This document shows, in pieces, positions 26,272 to 35,473 of a DNA stretch of 36,931 nucleotides. Every line of letters begins with the position of its first letter. Position 1 is the stretch's first letter. Both the position numbers and the translations under genes were made by a program. The notes below the pieces were generated by a model. The model made no database searches. It was given only the letters and a program-made list of their open reading frames with translations, and was not told the DNA's origin. Source of the DNA: Plectonema radiosum NIES-515 (GTDB taxonomy: Bacteria > Cyanobacteriota > Cyanobacteriia > Cyanobacteriales > Nostocaceae); assembly GCF_025753815.1 (NCBI RefSeq), contig NZ_JAOWRF010000251.1, forward strand, positions 5,794-42,724. The letters run 5' to 3'.

Positions 26272-27582
26272 ATGATTAGTCGAGACAAAGCCCCAACGGC
26301 TCAAGAAACTTTTATGCAGATGGCTCAAGCAGCTGGACTAAGAGGTCGGCTGCTTGTCACCGTCGGTATTTTAATTTTGATTCGCCTAGGCATTTATTTG
26401 CCCATACCTGGAATAAATCGCGACTTATTTAGCCAAGCGATTCAGGGTAATAGCGCTATATTCGGCTTGTTAGACATATTCTCAGGACGCGGACTTTCTA
26501 CTTTGGGAGTCTTTGCCTTGGGCATTTTGCCTTACATTAACGCTTCCATTATTATCCAATTGCTCACGACTGCGATTCCAGCTTTAGAAAATTTACAAAA
26601 AAATGAAGGTGAAGCCGGACGGCGAAAAATTTCCCAAATTACACGCTATGTGTCTTTAGGTTGGGCGATTATTCAAAGTACTGCATTCTCGGCATTTTTC
26701 TTACAGCAATTTGCTAAAGAACCCGGTCCCTTATTTGTCGCAGAAACAGCGATCGCTCTCACAGCTGGTTCTATGTTCGTTATGTGGGCATCAGAACTAA
26801 TCACTGAGCGAGGGGTTGGTAATGGAGCATCTTTGTTGATTTTTGTCAACATTGTCGCCTCACTACCAAAATCTTTGGGCGATACCATCGACTTAGTGCA
26901 AGTCGGCGGTCGGGAAATAGTCGGACGCGTAATTGTACTGGTGTTGGTGTTCTTGGTAACGATTGTTGGGATTGTCTTTGTTCAAGAAGGAACACGGCGC
27001 ATCCCAATTATTTCCGCTCGTCGTCAAGTCGGTCGGCGTGTTTTGGCAGAGCAACGTAGCTATCTACCCCTGCGGCTAAATCAAGGCGGTGTGATGCCGA
27101 TTATTTTTGCGGCTGCCATCTTGAGTTTGCCACTTTTGCTGGCTAATTTCACCAAAAATCCCGACTTGATTAATATTGTTAACACTTATTTGAGTCCTGG
27201 TGGTTCTGCGCCTTGGGCATACTCGCTGATTTACCTCGTTTCTATTGTTTTCTTCAGCTACTTCTACTCTTCGTTGATTCTTAACCCAGTAGATGTGGCG
27301 CAGAACTTGAAAAAAATGGGTTCTAGCATTCCTGGCGTTCGTCCGGGTAAAACAACGAGCGAGTATATTGAGCGGGTGACGAATCGACTAACTTTTTTAG
27401 GTGCGATCTTTTTGGGCTTGGTTGCAATTATCCCCACAGCTGTAGAAAGCTCTTTAGGTGTGCCAACCTTTAAAGGAATTGGCGCAACTTCGTTGTTAAT
27501 TCTGGTTGGTGTGGCGATTGAAACAGCAAAACAAGTCCAAACTTACGTCATCTCTCAGCGCTATGAAGGAATGGTGAAATAA
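26272..27582 (+). CDS. secY: Preprotein translocase subunit SecY
   Basis: The 436-residue protein is the channel of the Sec translocon in the plasma and thylakoid membranes. It shows about ten membrane helices, the plug/TM2 region (GILPYINASIIIQLL), the EGTRRIPI segment of the cytoplasmic loops and the C-terminal IGVAIETAKQVQTYVISQRYEGMVK-type tail. adk starts two bases after the stop. A secY gene inside the ribosomal block is the standard bacterial arrangement. Confidence 0.97.
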   Translation: MISRDKAPTAQETFMQMAQAAGLRGRLLVTVGILILIRLGIYLPIPGINRDLFSQAIQGNSAIFGLLDIFSGRGLSTLGVFALGILPYINASIIIQLLTTAIPALENLQKNEGEAGRRKISQITRYVSLGWAIIQSTAFSAFFLQQFAKEPGPLFVAETAIALTAGSMFVMWASELITERGVGNGASLLIFVNIVASLPKSLGDTIDLVQVGGREIVGRVIVLVLVFLVTIVGIVFVQEGTRRIPIISARRQVGRRVLAEQRSYLPLRLNQGGVMPIIFAAAILSLPLLLANFTKNPDLINIVNTYLSPGGSAPWAYSLIYLVSIVFFSYFYSSLILNPVDVAQNLKKMGSSIPGVRPGKTTSEYIERVTNRLTFLGAIFLGLVAIIPTAVESSLGVPTFKGIGATSLLILVGVAIETAKQVQTYVISQRYEGMVK

Positions 27583-27584
27583 CA

Positions 27585-28142
27585 GTGACGCGATTAATCT
27601 TCTTGGGACCACCTGGAGCTGGTAAGGGAACTCAAGCTCAAAACTTAGCTTACGACTGCAATATTCCCCATATTTCCACGGGTGATATATTGCGTCAAGC
27701 AATGAAAGAGCAAACCCTTTTAGGAATCAAAGCTCAAAATTACGTTGATAGTGGCGAGTTGGTTCCCGACCAGCTCATGCAGGAGCTAGTGCAGGAGCGT
27801 CTTAGTCAACCAGATATTAAGTCTGGATGGATTTTAGATGGCTTTCCTCGCAAAGTAACGCAAGCAGTTTTTTTGCAGGAATTGCTGCTTCATATGGGTC
27901 TTCCTAGCGGTGAAAAAGTGGTCAATCTGGATGTCCCAGATGATGTAGTGGTAGCACGTTTACTTGATCGCGGACGAAAAGATGATACCGAAGAGGTGAT
28001 TCGTCGTCGCTTAGAAGTTTACCGCAATGAAACTGCACCTTTGATTGATTATTACGGCTCGAAGCAACAACTTCTCACCGTCAATGGTAATCAATCCCAA
28101 GAAGAAGTCACTAATGAACTTAAGAAGGTAATCGCTTTTTAG
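27585..28142 (+). CDS. adk: Adenylate kinase
   Basis: The 185-residue enzyme converts AMP and ATP into two ADP. The P-loop GPPGAGKGTQ (about 7-16), the AMP-binding HISTGDILR and GWILDGFPR, and RRLEVYRNETAPLIDYY are present. The LID is the short form, without the extended zinc-type insertion. The start is GTG, two bases after secY, so the two are translationally linked. Confidence 0.96.
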   Translation: MTRLIFLGPPGAGKGTQAQNLAYDCNIPHISTGDILRQAMKEQTLLGIKAQNYVDSGELVPDQLMQELVQERLSQPDIKSGWILDGFPRKVTQAVFLQELLLHMGLPSGEKVVNLDVPDDVVVARLLDRGRKDDTEEVIRRRLEVYRNETAPLIDYYGSKQQLLTVNGNQSQEEVTNELKKVIAF

Positions 28143-28162
28143 TTTCACTCATGGGACAGGGA

Positions 28163-28178
28163 GGACTCCTTGGAGTCC
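28163..28178. repeat. Hairpin in the adk-infA spacer
   Basis: GGACTCC and GGAGTCC (28163-28169 with 28172-28178) form a perfect 7-bp stem with a TT loop, followed by a second TTGGAG. There is no T-run, so a terminator function is unlikely. Pyrimidine-rich CTCCACTC-type repeats follow to about 28240. Confidence 0.6.
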
Positions 28179-28373
28179 TTGGAGACAAAAAGAATAATTC
28201 TTCTTTCCCCATCTCCACTCCTCCACTCTCCCCCTCCCCCTTAGGGCAGGATGAATTTAAAATTTCGCTAAAATATATTAAGAAACTGTTGATATAATCG
28301 CCAAATTGTGTTTTCTTGCAGATTTAGTTACTGCAACTTTCCGAGGAGACTGTTGAATTGAGGAAAAAATAAA

Positions 28374-28598
28374 TTGTCTAAACAAGATTTGATTGAAATG
28401 GAAGGCACTGTCACAGAGTCCCTACCAAATGCCATGTTTCGCGTTGACCTAGACAATGGCTTTAATGTTCTGGCTCATATTTCTGGTAAGATTCGCCGGA
28501 ACTATATTAAGATTTTACCTGGCGATCGCGTCAAAGTCGAGTTAACTCCTTACGACTTGACTAAGGGTAGAATCACTTATCGACTGCGGAAGAAGTAG
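28374..28598 (+). CDS. infA: Translation initiation factor IF-1
   Basis: The 74-residue protein is an OB-fold factor that blocks the A site during initiation. [40 protein letters not shown] and the ending [14 protein letters not shown] match IF-1 over the full length. The start codon is TTG (residues MSKQDLIEM), with AGGA nine bases upstream. Two broken paralogs follow directly. Confidence 0.95.
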
Positions 28599-28602
28599 AT
28601 AA

Positions 28603-28856
28603 GTGTCTAACTTCATGTTTGAAGGTATTATCACCCAAGTTTTACTACCTGACAATGTTGAATTAGAAAATGGCTCTAAAATCATGAGCTTGCAGGTTTT
28701 GTGGTTGAACTTGACAATGGATCTAACATCTTGGCTTACCTTCCCCTGAAGAAACGCTACCATATCAAATTTTCACCTGGTGAGCGCGTCAAAGTCGAGT
28801 TAACTCCCTACGACTTGACAAAGGGTAAAATCACTTCTCGACTGCGGAAAAAGTAA
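28603..28856 (+). pseudogene. Frameshifted infA-like paralog 1
   Basis: The head frame (GTG 28603 or ATG 28615) reads [21 protein letters not shown] and runs out of frame near 28694. From 28695 a second frame reads [16 protein letters not shown], and then [14 protein letters not shown] up to RLRKK and TAA at 28854-28856. Joining them requires a shift to the -1 frame. The last 68 bases differ from infA at about five positions, while the middle matches paralog 2 better, so it is a mosaic. It is probably a pseudogene; a shorter C-terminal protein or a frameshift product cannot be excluded. Confidence 0.75.
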
Positions 28857-28891
28857 GTAATGGTAAAACTTTTAACTGGAGGTAAATATTG

Positions 28892-29150
28892 TTGCCGAAC
28901 CAAGATGCGATTCAAATTGAAGGTACTATCACCGAACTCTTACCACTTGGCGAGGTAAAAGGGGAAAATGGCTCTCCTGTGAAAGTTTACTGGTTCTGTG
29001 GTTGAACTTGACAATGGATCTAATATCTTGGCTTACCTACCCCGACTTCGTCACTATATCAAAATTTTAGTTGGCGATCGCGTCAAAGTGAAGTTGGATA
29101 ATAACGACCATAACAAAAGAAGAATCACTTATCGAATGCGAAACAAGTAA
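28892..29150 (+). pseudogene. Frameshifted infA-like paralog 2
   Basis: A TTG start (28889 or 28892) with GGAGG at 28878-28882 opens a frame reading IEGTITELLPLGEVKGENGS that stops at TGA 29003-29005. A frame shifted by +1 begins near 28992 and reads [18 protein letters not shown], then [15 protein letters not shown] and RITYRMRNK to TAA 29148-29150. Both paralogs carry extra residues ending in ENGS before the break. The C-terminal part has drifted further from infA than in paralog 1. The good ribosome-binding site suggests it was once translated. Confidence 0.75.
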
Positions 29151-29264
29151 GTATATGTAGATAATTTTACCAGAAACCACCATATTTGGTGTTAAGGAAA
29201 AAAATAACTGACGAAAATCCTCAAAAATGCTATCATTTACTATTTGGAGTCACTTAAAAACGGC

Positions 29265-29378
29265 ATGAAAGTCAGAGCTTCAGTCAAGAAAATTTGTGAA
29301 AAGTGTAACGTTATCAAACGTCGCGGGCGCGTGATGGTTATTTGTGTTAATCCCAAGCACAAGCAACGTCAGGGATAG
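29265..29378 (+). CDS. rpmJ: 50S ribosomal protein L36
   Basis: This very short gene encodes 37 residues, beginning [20 protein letters not shown] and ending [11 protein letters not shown]. The zinc ribbon C-x2-C...C-x4-H (residues 11, 14, 27 and 32) is complete, so it is the zinc-binding form. Its position just upstream of rpsM is conserved in bacteria. Upstream lie the broken infA copies. Confidence 0.95.
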   Translation: MKVRASVKKICEKCNVIKRRGRVMVICVNPKHKQRQG

Positions 29379-29480
29379 CATCGATACTGCTAGCAATGAC
29401 GTTAATCAGGTGAAGCGAAAAAAATCACCGTCACGCAGATAGTAACAGTACTGGCAAGAACAATAGGGAGAAATCAACAA

Positions 29481-29861
29481 ATGGCACGTATTGCCGGAGT
29501 AGACCTTCCACGCGACAAACGCGTAGAAATTGGTCTAACTTATATCTACGGAATTGGATTATCTAGATCGCAAGAAATATTAGCTAATACTGGTGTAAAT
29601 CCAGACATTCGTGTCAAAGACTTAAATGATGCGGATATAGCAGCGCTACGGGGAATCATCGAGAGCGACTATCAAGTAGAAGGTGACTTGCGACGTTTAG
29701 AGGGACTGAACATCAAGCGTCTGATTGATATTGGCAGCTACAGAGGTCGTCGTCATCGGATGGGCTTGCCAGTCAGAGGACAAAGAACTCGTACCAACGC
29801 CAGAACTCGTCGAGGCAGACGGCAGACAGTGGCAGGTAAGAAGAAAGCTCCGGGCAAATAA
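29481..29861 (+). CDS. rpsM: 30S ribosomal protein S13
   Basis: The 126-residue S13 lies in the head of the small subunit and contacts S19 and the P-site t[22 protein letters not shown] and the C-terminal [18 protein letters not shown] are diagnostic. AGGGAGAAA lies upstream of the ATG. Confidence 0.97.
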   Translation: MARIAGVDLPRDKRVEIGLTYIYGIGLSRSQEILANTGVNPDIRVKDLNDADIAALRGIIESDYQVEGDLRRLEGLNIKRLIDIGSYRGRRHRMGLPVRGQRTRTNARTRRGRRQTVAGKKKAPGK

Positions 29862-29915
29862 ATTTTCAAGGCTCTGTGACAACAACTATTACCATTATTC
29901 AACTACACCAGTATT

Positions 29916-30311
29916 ATGGCGCGACAACCAACTAAAAAAAGTGGTAGCAAAAAGCAAAAACGCAACGTTCCTAACGGAATGGCATATATCCAGTCTACTT
30001 TCAACAATAGCATTGTCACCATTACCGATCAAAACGGAGATGTGATTTCTTGGGCAAGTGCTGGTTCTAGCGGTTTTAAAGGAGCAAAAAAGGGAACTCC
30101 CTTCGCAGCCCAAACCGCCGCAGAAAGTGCAGCACGCCGAGCGATGGACTCTGGAATGCGCCAAATAGAGGTAATGGTTAGTGGTCCTGGAGCGGGTAGA
30201 GAAACCGCTATCCGGGCACTGCAAGGAGCCGGATTGGAAATTACACTGATTCGGGATATTACCCCAATTCCTCACAATGGTTGCCGTCCGCCTAAGCGCC
30301 GTCGAGTTTAG
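29916..30311 (+). CDS. rpsK: 30S ribosomal protein S11
   Basis: The 131-residue S11 lies on the platform of the 30S and contacts the mRNA near the E site. [20 protein letters not shown] and the ending [16 protein letters not shown] are typical. It is followed by a 179-base spacer before rpoA, which may hold processing or promoter signals that cannot be recognised here. Confidence 0.97.
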   Translation: MARQPTKKSGSKKQKRNVPNGMAYIQSTFNNSIVTITDQNGDVISWASAGSSGFKGAKKGTPFAAQTAAESAARRAMDSGMRQIEVMVSGPGAGRETAIRALQGAGLEITLIRDITPIPHNGCRPPKRRRV

Positions 30312-30490
30312 ACATTACCATCTGGGCGATCGCATTTTAGCTGCATCGTCCACAAGTTCTGAGTGAAGCTTCAAATACCAACATTGGCATGTATGAAAAA
30401 GCTTCCTTGAAGTTCCAAAGCATTAAGTAAATAAAGACGAGGCAATTGATTTGCCTTTTAGCAGCACCTTAAAAGAAGGGAGGCTACTCC

Positions 30491-31438
30491 GTGCCGCAGT
30501 TTCAAATTGAATGTGTAGAATCCAATACCGAGGAAAGTCGGAACCATTACAGTAAATTTGTCTTAGAACCACTAGAGCGCGGTCAGGGAACAACAGTAGG
30601 CAACGCCCTAAGAAGAGTTTTACTATCTAATCTAGAGGGTACAGCAGTTACCGCAGTGCGGATTGCAGGCGTTTCACACGAGTTTGCCACAGTTCCGGGT
30701 GTGCGAGAAGACGTACTGGAAATCCTCATGAAAATGAAGGAACTTATCCTGAAAAACTATTCTTCTCAACCCCAGATTGGTCGTTTACTTGTGACAGGTC
30801 CAGCCACAATCACAGCGGCACATTTTGATTTGCCTAGTGAAGTAGAAGTCATCGACCAAACCCAGTATGTAGCGACCATTGCCGAGGGAGCAAAGCTGGA
30901 AATGGAATTCCGCATCGAGAAAGGCAAAGGATATCGCACCGTAGAGCGAGGACGTGAGGAAGCTACATCTTTAGACTTTCTTCAAATAGACTCCGTGTTT
31001 ATGCCAGTGCGGAAAGTTAACTATAGTGTTGAAGACTTCCGTGGAGATAACTCCATGCCCAAAGACCGACTACTGTTGGAAGTTTGGACAAATGGCAGTA
31101 TCTCACCTCAAGAAGCACTTTCCTCTGCTGCTGCTATCTTGGTAGATTTGTTCAATCCGTTGAAAGATATCTCCCTCGATCCAGTCGATACAAACTCGGA
31201 TATCCCAGACGATCCAACCGCTCAGATTCCCATCGAAGAATTGCAGCTTTCTGTACGAGCTTATAACTGTCTCAAACGAGCACAAGTAAACTCTGTAGCA
31301 GACTTGTTGGATTTTACCCAAGAAGACCTCTTAGAAATCAAAAACTTCGGTCAAAAGTCGGCAGAAGAAGTAGTAGAAGCTTTACAGCGACGCTTAGGCA
31401 TTACTCTGCCACAGGAAAGAGGCTCCAAACACGCATAG
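30491..31438 (+). CDS. rpoA: DNA-directed RNA polymerase subunit alpha
   Basis: The 315-residue alpha subunit assembles RNA polymerase. Residues 1-230 form the dimerisation domain (GQGTTVGNALRRVLLSNLEG, RGRGEEA-like turn), and 245-310 the C-terminal domain for UP elements and activators (LSVRAYNCLKRAQVNSVADL, EDLLEIKNFGQKSAEEV). The GTG start at 30491 has a strong AAGGGAGG at 30476-30483. Confidence 0.97.
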   Translation: MPQFQIECVESNTEESRNHYSKFVLEPLERGQGTTVGNALRRVLLSNLEGTAVTAVRIAGVSHEFATVPGVREDVLEILMKMKELILKNYSSQPQIGRLLVTGPATITAAHFDLPSEVEVIDQTQYVATIAEGAKLEMEFRIEKGKGYRTVERGREEATSLDFLQIDSVFMPVRKVNYSVEDFRGDNSMPKDRLLLEVWTNGSISPQEALSSAAAILVDLFNPLKDISLDPVDTNSDIPDDPTAQIPIEELQLSVRAYNCLKRAQVNSVADLLDFTQEDLLEIKNFGQKSAEEVVEALQRRLGITLPQERGSKHA

Positions 31439-31442
31439 TAGT

Positions 31443-31498
31443 TTGTTAGTAGTTAGTAGTTATTAGTTATTGGCTGATAAACAACTAACAACTAACAA
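31443..31498. repeat. 19-bp complementary arms in the rpoA-rplQ spacer
   Basis: TTGTTAGTAGTTAGTAGTT (31443-31461) pairs with AACAACTAACAACTAACAA (31480-31498), with two mismatches around an 18-base loop. The arms are made of repeated GTTAGTA and CTAACAA heptamers. It is the clearest case of paired complementary arrays in the cluster. Confidence 0.8.
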
Positions 31499-31542
31499 TT
31501 GAACATTTAACAACTAGCAACGTTCCAACTAACAAAAAGATT

Positions 31543-31893
31543 ATGCGTCACCGTTGTCGCGTCAAAAAACTTGGTAAACCAGCCGACCAGCGTCGTGCTT
31601 TATTGCGATCGCTCACCACCGAGCTGATTCGTCATGGTCGGATCACCACCACTTTAATTCGCGCTAAAGTTTTGCGAAGCGAAGTGGATAAAATGATTAC
31701 CCTAGCCAAAAATGGCTCGCTGACAGCACGTCGTCAAGCTCTGGGCTATATGTTCGACAAACAACTAGTTCATGCTTTGTTTGAGCAAGCCCCCACCAGG
31801 TATGGTACTCGTCAAGGTGGTTACACTCGCATTCTGCATACTGTCCCGCGTCGGGGTGACAATGCACAAATGGCAATAATTGAATTAGTTTGA
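31543..31893 (+). CDS. rplQ: 50S ribosomal protein L17
   Basis: The 116-residue L17 lies near the tunnel exit. [20 protein letters not shown] and the ending [23 protein letters not shown] match over the full length. It follows rpoA as in most bacteria. Confidence 0.97.
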   Translation: MRHRCRVKKLGKPADQRRALLRSLTTELIRHGRITTTLIRAKVLRSEVDKMITLAKNGSLTARRQALGYMFDKQLVHALFEQAPTRYGTRQGGYTRILHTVPRRGDNAQMAIIELV

Positions 31894-31957
31894 GTCATTA
31901 GTCAAAGGCGGTCATTAGTTAAGAATCAAAGAACAAATGACTTTTGACAAAATCCCT

Positions 31958-32785
31958 ATGTTAGAAAGCCACCACCCTACACCGACTTATAGAGTAGCCC
32001 TAGTAATTCAATACCTGGGCACTCATTTTCATGGGTGGCAAAGGCAACTACAACAGCGCACCGTCCAAGAAGAGATAGAAAAAGCTATATCAGTTATACT
32101 GGGGTATCATGTGACACTACACGGCGCAGGTCGAACTGATTCCGGAGTTCACGCGGCTGCTCAAGTAGCCCATTTTGATGCCACAGGTAGAATCCCCGCC
32201 GACAAGTGGGCAACAGTTCTTAATAGCTATCTGCCCAAAGATATATTGATTCGGGCTTCGGCAAGTGTAAGTAACAGTTGGCACGCTCGCTTTGGTGCAG
32301 CTTATCGACGGTATCGTTACACGCTTTATACTGAAGACCGACCGAACTTGTTCGTTAGACCCTTTAGTTGGCATTATTATTATGCACCCCTGGATGAAGC
32401 TTTAATTCAGGCTGCCCTTAAACCTCTGATGGGAAAGCATCATTTAGCTGCTTTTCATCGTGCGGGTTCAAAGCGTAAGCATTCCTGGGTAGAAGTGCAA
32501 GCAGCGGAGTGTTATCGATCAGGATCATTTCTTCATATTGAAATTCAGGCAGATGGATTTTTGTATGGCATGGTGCGGCTGTTGGTAGGGATGCTGGTAG
32601 AAGTAGGTTCACAAGAGCGATCGCTTTCTAACTTCACAGAAATCTGGACATATCAACATCGGGAAAAAGTCAAATATGCCGCACCCCCCCAAGGATTATG
32701 CTTGTTGCGAGTCGGCTATCCAGATTTTCCCTTTCCCCAATCCGTTTGGTACGACACCTTACCAAAATTAGTTTTTAGTTTTTAG
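31958..32785 (+). CDS. truA: tRNA pseudouridine(38-40) synthase TruA
   Basis: The product of about 275 residues converts uridines 38-40 of the tRNA anticodon arm to pseudouridine. The catalytic Asp lies in GAGRTDSGVHAAAQVAHFD; YRRYRYTLYT and FLYGMVRLLVGMLVEVG are further conserved blocks. ATG 31958 is used because 31894-31957 looks like repeat-type spacer (GTCATTAGT, CAAATGACTTTTGAC); ATG 31937 is in frame and possible. The stop TAG lies at the edge of a heptamer array. Confidence 0.92.
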   Translation: MLESHHPTPTYRVALVIQYLGTHFHGWQRQLQQRTVQEEIEKAISVILGYHVTLHGAGRTDSGVHAAAQVAHFDATGRIPADKWATVLNSYLPKDILIRASASVSNSWHARFGAAYRRYRYTLYTEDRPNLFVRPFSWHYYYAPLDEALIQAALKPLMGKHHLAAFHRAGSKRKHSWVEVQAAECYRSGSFLHIEIQADGFLYGMVRLLVGMLVEVGSQERSLSNFTEIWTYQHREKVKYAAPPQGLCLLRVGYPDFPFPQSVWYDTLPKLVFSF

Positions 32786-32852
32786 TTAGGAGTTAGGAGT
32801 TAGGAGTTAGGAGTTAGGAGTTAGGAGTTAGGAGTTAGGAGTTAGGAGTTAG
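32785..32852. repeat. GTTAGGA heptamer tandem repeat, about 9.7 copies
   Basis: Perfect GTTAGGA units start at the last base of the truA stop codon and run to 32852. AACTATC- and AACCACT-type units follow up to the rplM start. GTTAG and CTAAC elements on the two sides can pair in part. Confidence 0.9.
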
Positions 32853-32958
32853 TAGAATAACTATCAACTAACCACTATCAACTATCAACTATCAACCAAC
32901 AACTATCAACCAACAACTAACCACTAACCACTAACAAATGACAAAGGACAATTAACAA

Positions 32959-33420
32959 ATGACAACAAACAAAACCTACCTTCCTCCTGTAGCAACGATT
33001 GAGCGTGAGTGGTACGTAGTAGACGCCACCGACAAACGCTTAGGTCGCCTTGCCACCGAAATCGCCATGATTTTGCGCGGCAAAAATAAACCAGAATATA
33101 CCCCTCACATGGACACAGGCGGCTTCGTCATTGTCGTCAATGCTGAGAAAGTCACAGTCACAGGCAAAAAGCGTACTCAAAAACTCTACCGTCGCCACTC
33201 CGGTCGTCCCGGTGGGATGAAAACCGAAACCTTCGCCAAGCTGCAAGACCGCCTACCAGAACGGATTATCGAACACGCCGTCAAAGGTATGTTACCGAAA
33301 AATAGCCTAGGCAAGCAGTTATTTACCAAACTGAAAGTTTACGCTGGTGCAGATCATCCCCACACAGCGCAACAACCTAAAGAACTACAAATTAATACAA
33401 TTCCTGGAGCCGAAAACTAA
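32959..33420 (+). CDS. rplM: 50S ribosomal protein L13
   Basis: The 153-residue L13 is an early 50S assembly protein. [19 protein letters not shown] and [20 protein letters not shown] are characteristic. Its stop overlaps the rpsI start by one base. Only repeat sequence (ACAAAGGACAATTAACAA) precedes the ATG. Confidence 0.97.
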   Translation: MTTNKTYLPPVATIEREWYVVDATDKRLGRLATEIAMILRGKNKPEYTPHMDTGGFVIVVNAEKVTVTGKKRTQKLYRRHSGRPGGMKTETFAKLQDRLPERIIEHAVKGMLPKNSLGKQLFTKLKVYAGADHPHTAQQPKELQINTIPGAEN

Positions 33421-33836
33421 TGCAAGCAGTAGACACCAACAGCGGTCGCGCCGTTTACTGGGGTACTGGTCGCCGTAAATCAGCAGTCGCACGGGTACGC
33501 CTAGTTCCAGGTACCGGTCAGATGACCGTAAATGGCAAACCTGGAGATTTATACTTCCAATTCAACGCTAACTACCTAGGAGTCATCAAAGCACCCCTAG
33601 AAACTTTGGGACTGGAAAACGAATATGACATTTTGGTGAAAGCTGAAGGTGGTGGCTTAACCGGACAAGCAGACTCTGTTCGCTTAGGAGTCGCTCGTGC
33701 TTTATGTCAGCTAGACCCAGAAAACCGCCCACCTTTGAAAACCGAAGGCTACCTCACCCGCGATCCACGGGCAAAAGAGCGGAAAAAATACGGCTTGCAC
33801 AAAGCCCGCAAAGCACCTCAGTACTCGAAACGATAA
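33420..33836 (+). CDS. rpsI: 30S ribosomal protein S9
   Basis: The 138-residue S9 has the typical [19 protein letters not shown] start and a basic C-terminus ending SKR, which reaches the P-site tRNA. It is coupled to rplM through the shared A of TAATG. Length is normal for cyanobacteria. Confidence 0.97.
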   Translation: MQAVDTNSGRAVYWGTGRRKSAVARVRLVPGTGQMTVNGKPGDLYFQFNANYLGVIKAPLETLGLENEYDILVKAEGGGLTGQADSVRLGVARALCQLDPENRPPLKTEGYLTRDPRAKERKKYGLHKARKAPQYSKR

Positions 33837-33839
33837 GCA

Positions 33840-33978
33840 ATTGGGCATTGGGCAATGGGCATTGGGCAATGGGCATTGGGCATTGGGAATAAAAAAAGCG
33901 GCATTATTTAGATGATGCGCGTTCTAATACGATTCTTTCCATGCCCGATGCCCCATGCCCGATGCCCGATGCCCCAGT
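33840..33978. repeat. GGGCATT and GATGCCC heptamer arrays between rpsI and rpmE
   Basis: The left array has alternating ATTGGGC and AATGGGC units (33840-33888). The right array has CATGCCC and GATGCCC units (33940-33975). GGGCAT on one side complements ATGCCC on the other, so a large interrupted hairpin is possible. Confidence 0.8.
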
Positions 33979-34010
33979 TATAATTTAGATAGATTAACCA
34001 CGAAAGGAAA

Positions 34011-34259
34011 ATGGCTAAACCTGATATTCATCCTAAGTGGTATCCAGATGCGAAAGTTTACTGCAACGGTCAAGTCGTAATGACCATTGGCTCAACCAAG
34101 CCAGAATTGCACGTAGATGTTTGGTCTGGAAACCACCCATTCTATACCGGCACCCAGAAGATGATTGACACCGAAGGTCGAGTAGAACGCTTCCTTCGCA
34201 AGTACGGTATGTCCTCATCGTCAGGTGAAGAAGGCGCAGGCGGCAAAAAGAAAAAGTAG
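34011..34259 (+). CDS. rpmE: 50S ribosomal protein L31 (zinc-free form)
   Basis: The 82-residue L31 bridges the subunits. MAKPDIHPKWYPDAKVYCNG and NHPFYTGTQKMIDTEGRVERF fit the family. Only one Cys (residue 18) is present instead of the CxxC pairs of the zinc form, so this is the Cys-minus type. The C-terminal Ser/Gly/Lys tail is normal. GAAAGGAAA precedes the ATG. Confidence 0.95.
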   Translation: MAKPDIHPKWYPDAKVYCNGQVVMTIGSTKPELHVDVWSGNHPFYTGTQKMIDTEGRVERFLRKYGMSSSSGEEGAGGKKKK

Positions 34260-34285
34260 CGGGTTGGCTTGGGCAGTGTTAACGA

Positions 34286-34320
34286 CGACCCTGTACTTTT
34301 CGGGGTCGATTGTCTTTTTT
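34286..34320 (+). terminator. Terminator-like hairpin between rpmE and prfA
   Basis: CGACCC (34286-34291) pairs with GGGTCG (34303-34308), followed by ATTGTCTTTTTT. It may end most transcripts of the ribosomal block or attenuate read-through to prfA. Confidence 0.7.
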
Positions 34321-34361
34321 CCTGAGCCAATTTGTTATTTAAAGGAGCGCAAAGACTCGTC

Positions 34362-35462
34362 ATGGCTGAATCATACCTGCTGGATAAATTAAAATCCGTT
34401 GAACAAACTTTTAATGAATTAACCCGTCGGCTTGGCGATCCGGATACTGCCAGAAATCCCGATGAGTATCAAAAAATCGCTAAGTCACGCTCTTCTTTAG
34501 AAGAGGTAGTAGATACTTATGAAATTTGGAAAATTGCTACTCAAGACTTGATCGGGGCACGTCAAGTTTACAAAGAAGCAAGCAGCGATCCAGAAATGCA
34601 AGAAATGGCAGGACTGGAAGTCGATGAACTTGAGCAGAAAATCGAATATTTAGAAACTCGCTTGAAGGTATTGCTGTTACCCCGCGACCCGAATGATGAT
34701 AAAAACATCATGTTGGAAATTCGCGCCGGTACTGGTGGTGATGAGGCAAGTATTTGGGCTGGGGATTTGCTGCGGATGTATTCGCGCTATGCTGATACTG
34801 AAGGTTGGAAAGTGAAGTTGGTAAGTGAGTCTCTCGGTGAGATGGGCGGCTTCAAAGAAGTAATTCTAGAAATTCAGGGTGAGAGCGTTTACAGCAAGCT
34901 GAAGTTTGAAGCTGGAGTGCATCGCGTCCAGCGTGTGCCGGCAACCGAAGCTGGGGGAAGAGTTCACACCTCCACAGCCACAGTCGCAATTATGCCAGAG
35001 GTGGATGAGGTGGAAATTCACATCGACCCGAAGGATATTGAGATGACTACAGCTCGTTCTGGTGGTGCTGGTGGGCAAAACGTCAACAAAGTAGAAACAG
35101 CGGCTGACTTGATGCACAAACCCACCGGAATTCGGATTTTCTGTACCGAAGAACGCAGCCAGTTACAAAACAAAGAACGGGCTATGCAAATTCTGCGGGC
35201 AAAGTTGTATGAAATCAAGTTGCGCGAACAACAAGAAGAAGTAACTTCCATGAGGCGATCGCAAGTTGGTACAGGTTCCCGTTCTGAAAAGATTCGCACC
35301 TACAACTACAAAGATAACCGCGCAACCGACCACCGTCTTGGTCAAAATTATTCGCTTAACCCCGTCTTAGAAGGCGATTTAGAGCCACTAATTCAATCTT
35401 GTATCTCTCAAGACCAGCAAGAAAGGTTAGCGGAACTCGCCACTTCCGGCGCTAGTAATTAA
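34362..35462 (+). CDS. prfA: Peptide chain release factor 1
   Basis: The 366-residue RF1 recognises UAA and UAG. It has the PAT tripeptide ([21 protein letters not shown]) that reads stop codons and the GGQ motif ([15 protein letters not shown]) that releases the peptide. The ATG at 34362 is chosen over an in-frame TTG at 34332. AAAGGAG lies at 34341-34347, slightly far (14 bases) from the start. Confidence 0.95.
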   Translation: MAESYLLDKLKSVEQTFNELTRRLGDPDTARNPDEYQKIAKSRSSLEEVVDTYEIWKIATQDLIGARQVYKEASSDPEMQEMAGLEVDELEQKIEYLETRLKVLLLPRDPNDDKNIMLEIRAGTGGDEASIWAGDLLRMYSRYADTEGWKVKLVSESLGEMGGFKEVILEIQGESVYSKLKFEAGVHRVQRVPATEAGGRVHTSTATVAIMPEVDEVEIHIDPKDIEMTTARSGGAGGQNVNKVETAADLMHKPTGIRIFCTEERSQLQNKERAMQILRAKLYEIKLREQQEEVTSMRRSQVGTGSRSEKIRTYNYKDNRATDHRLGQNYSLNPVLEGDLEPLIQSCISQDQQERLAELATSGASN

Positions 35463-35473
35463 TTATGACGCGC

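Noticed and set aside
28603-29150. Programmed frameshifting shared by both infA-like copies
   Set aside because: The two copies need shifts in opposite directions (-1 and +1) and show no common slippery heptamer, so independent mutations are more likely.
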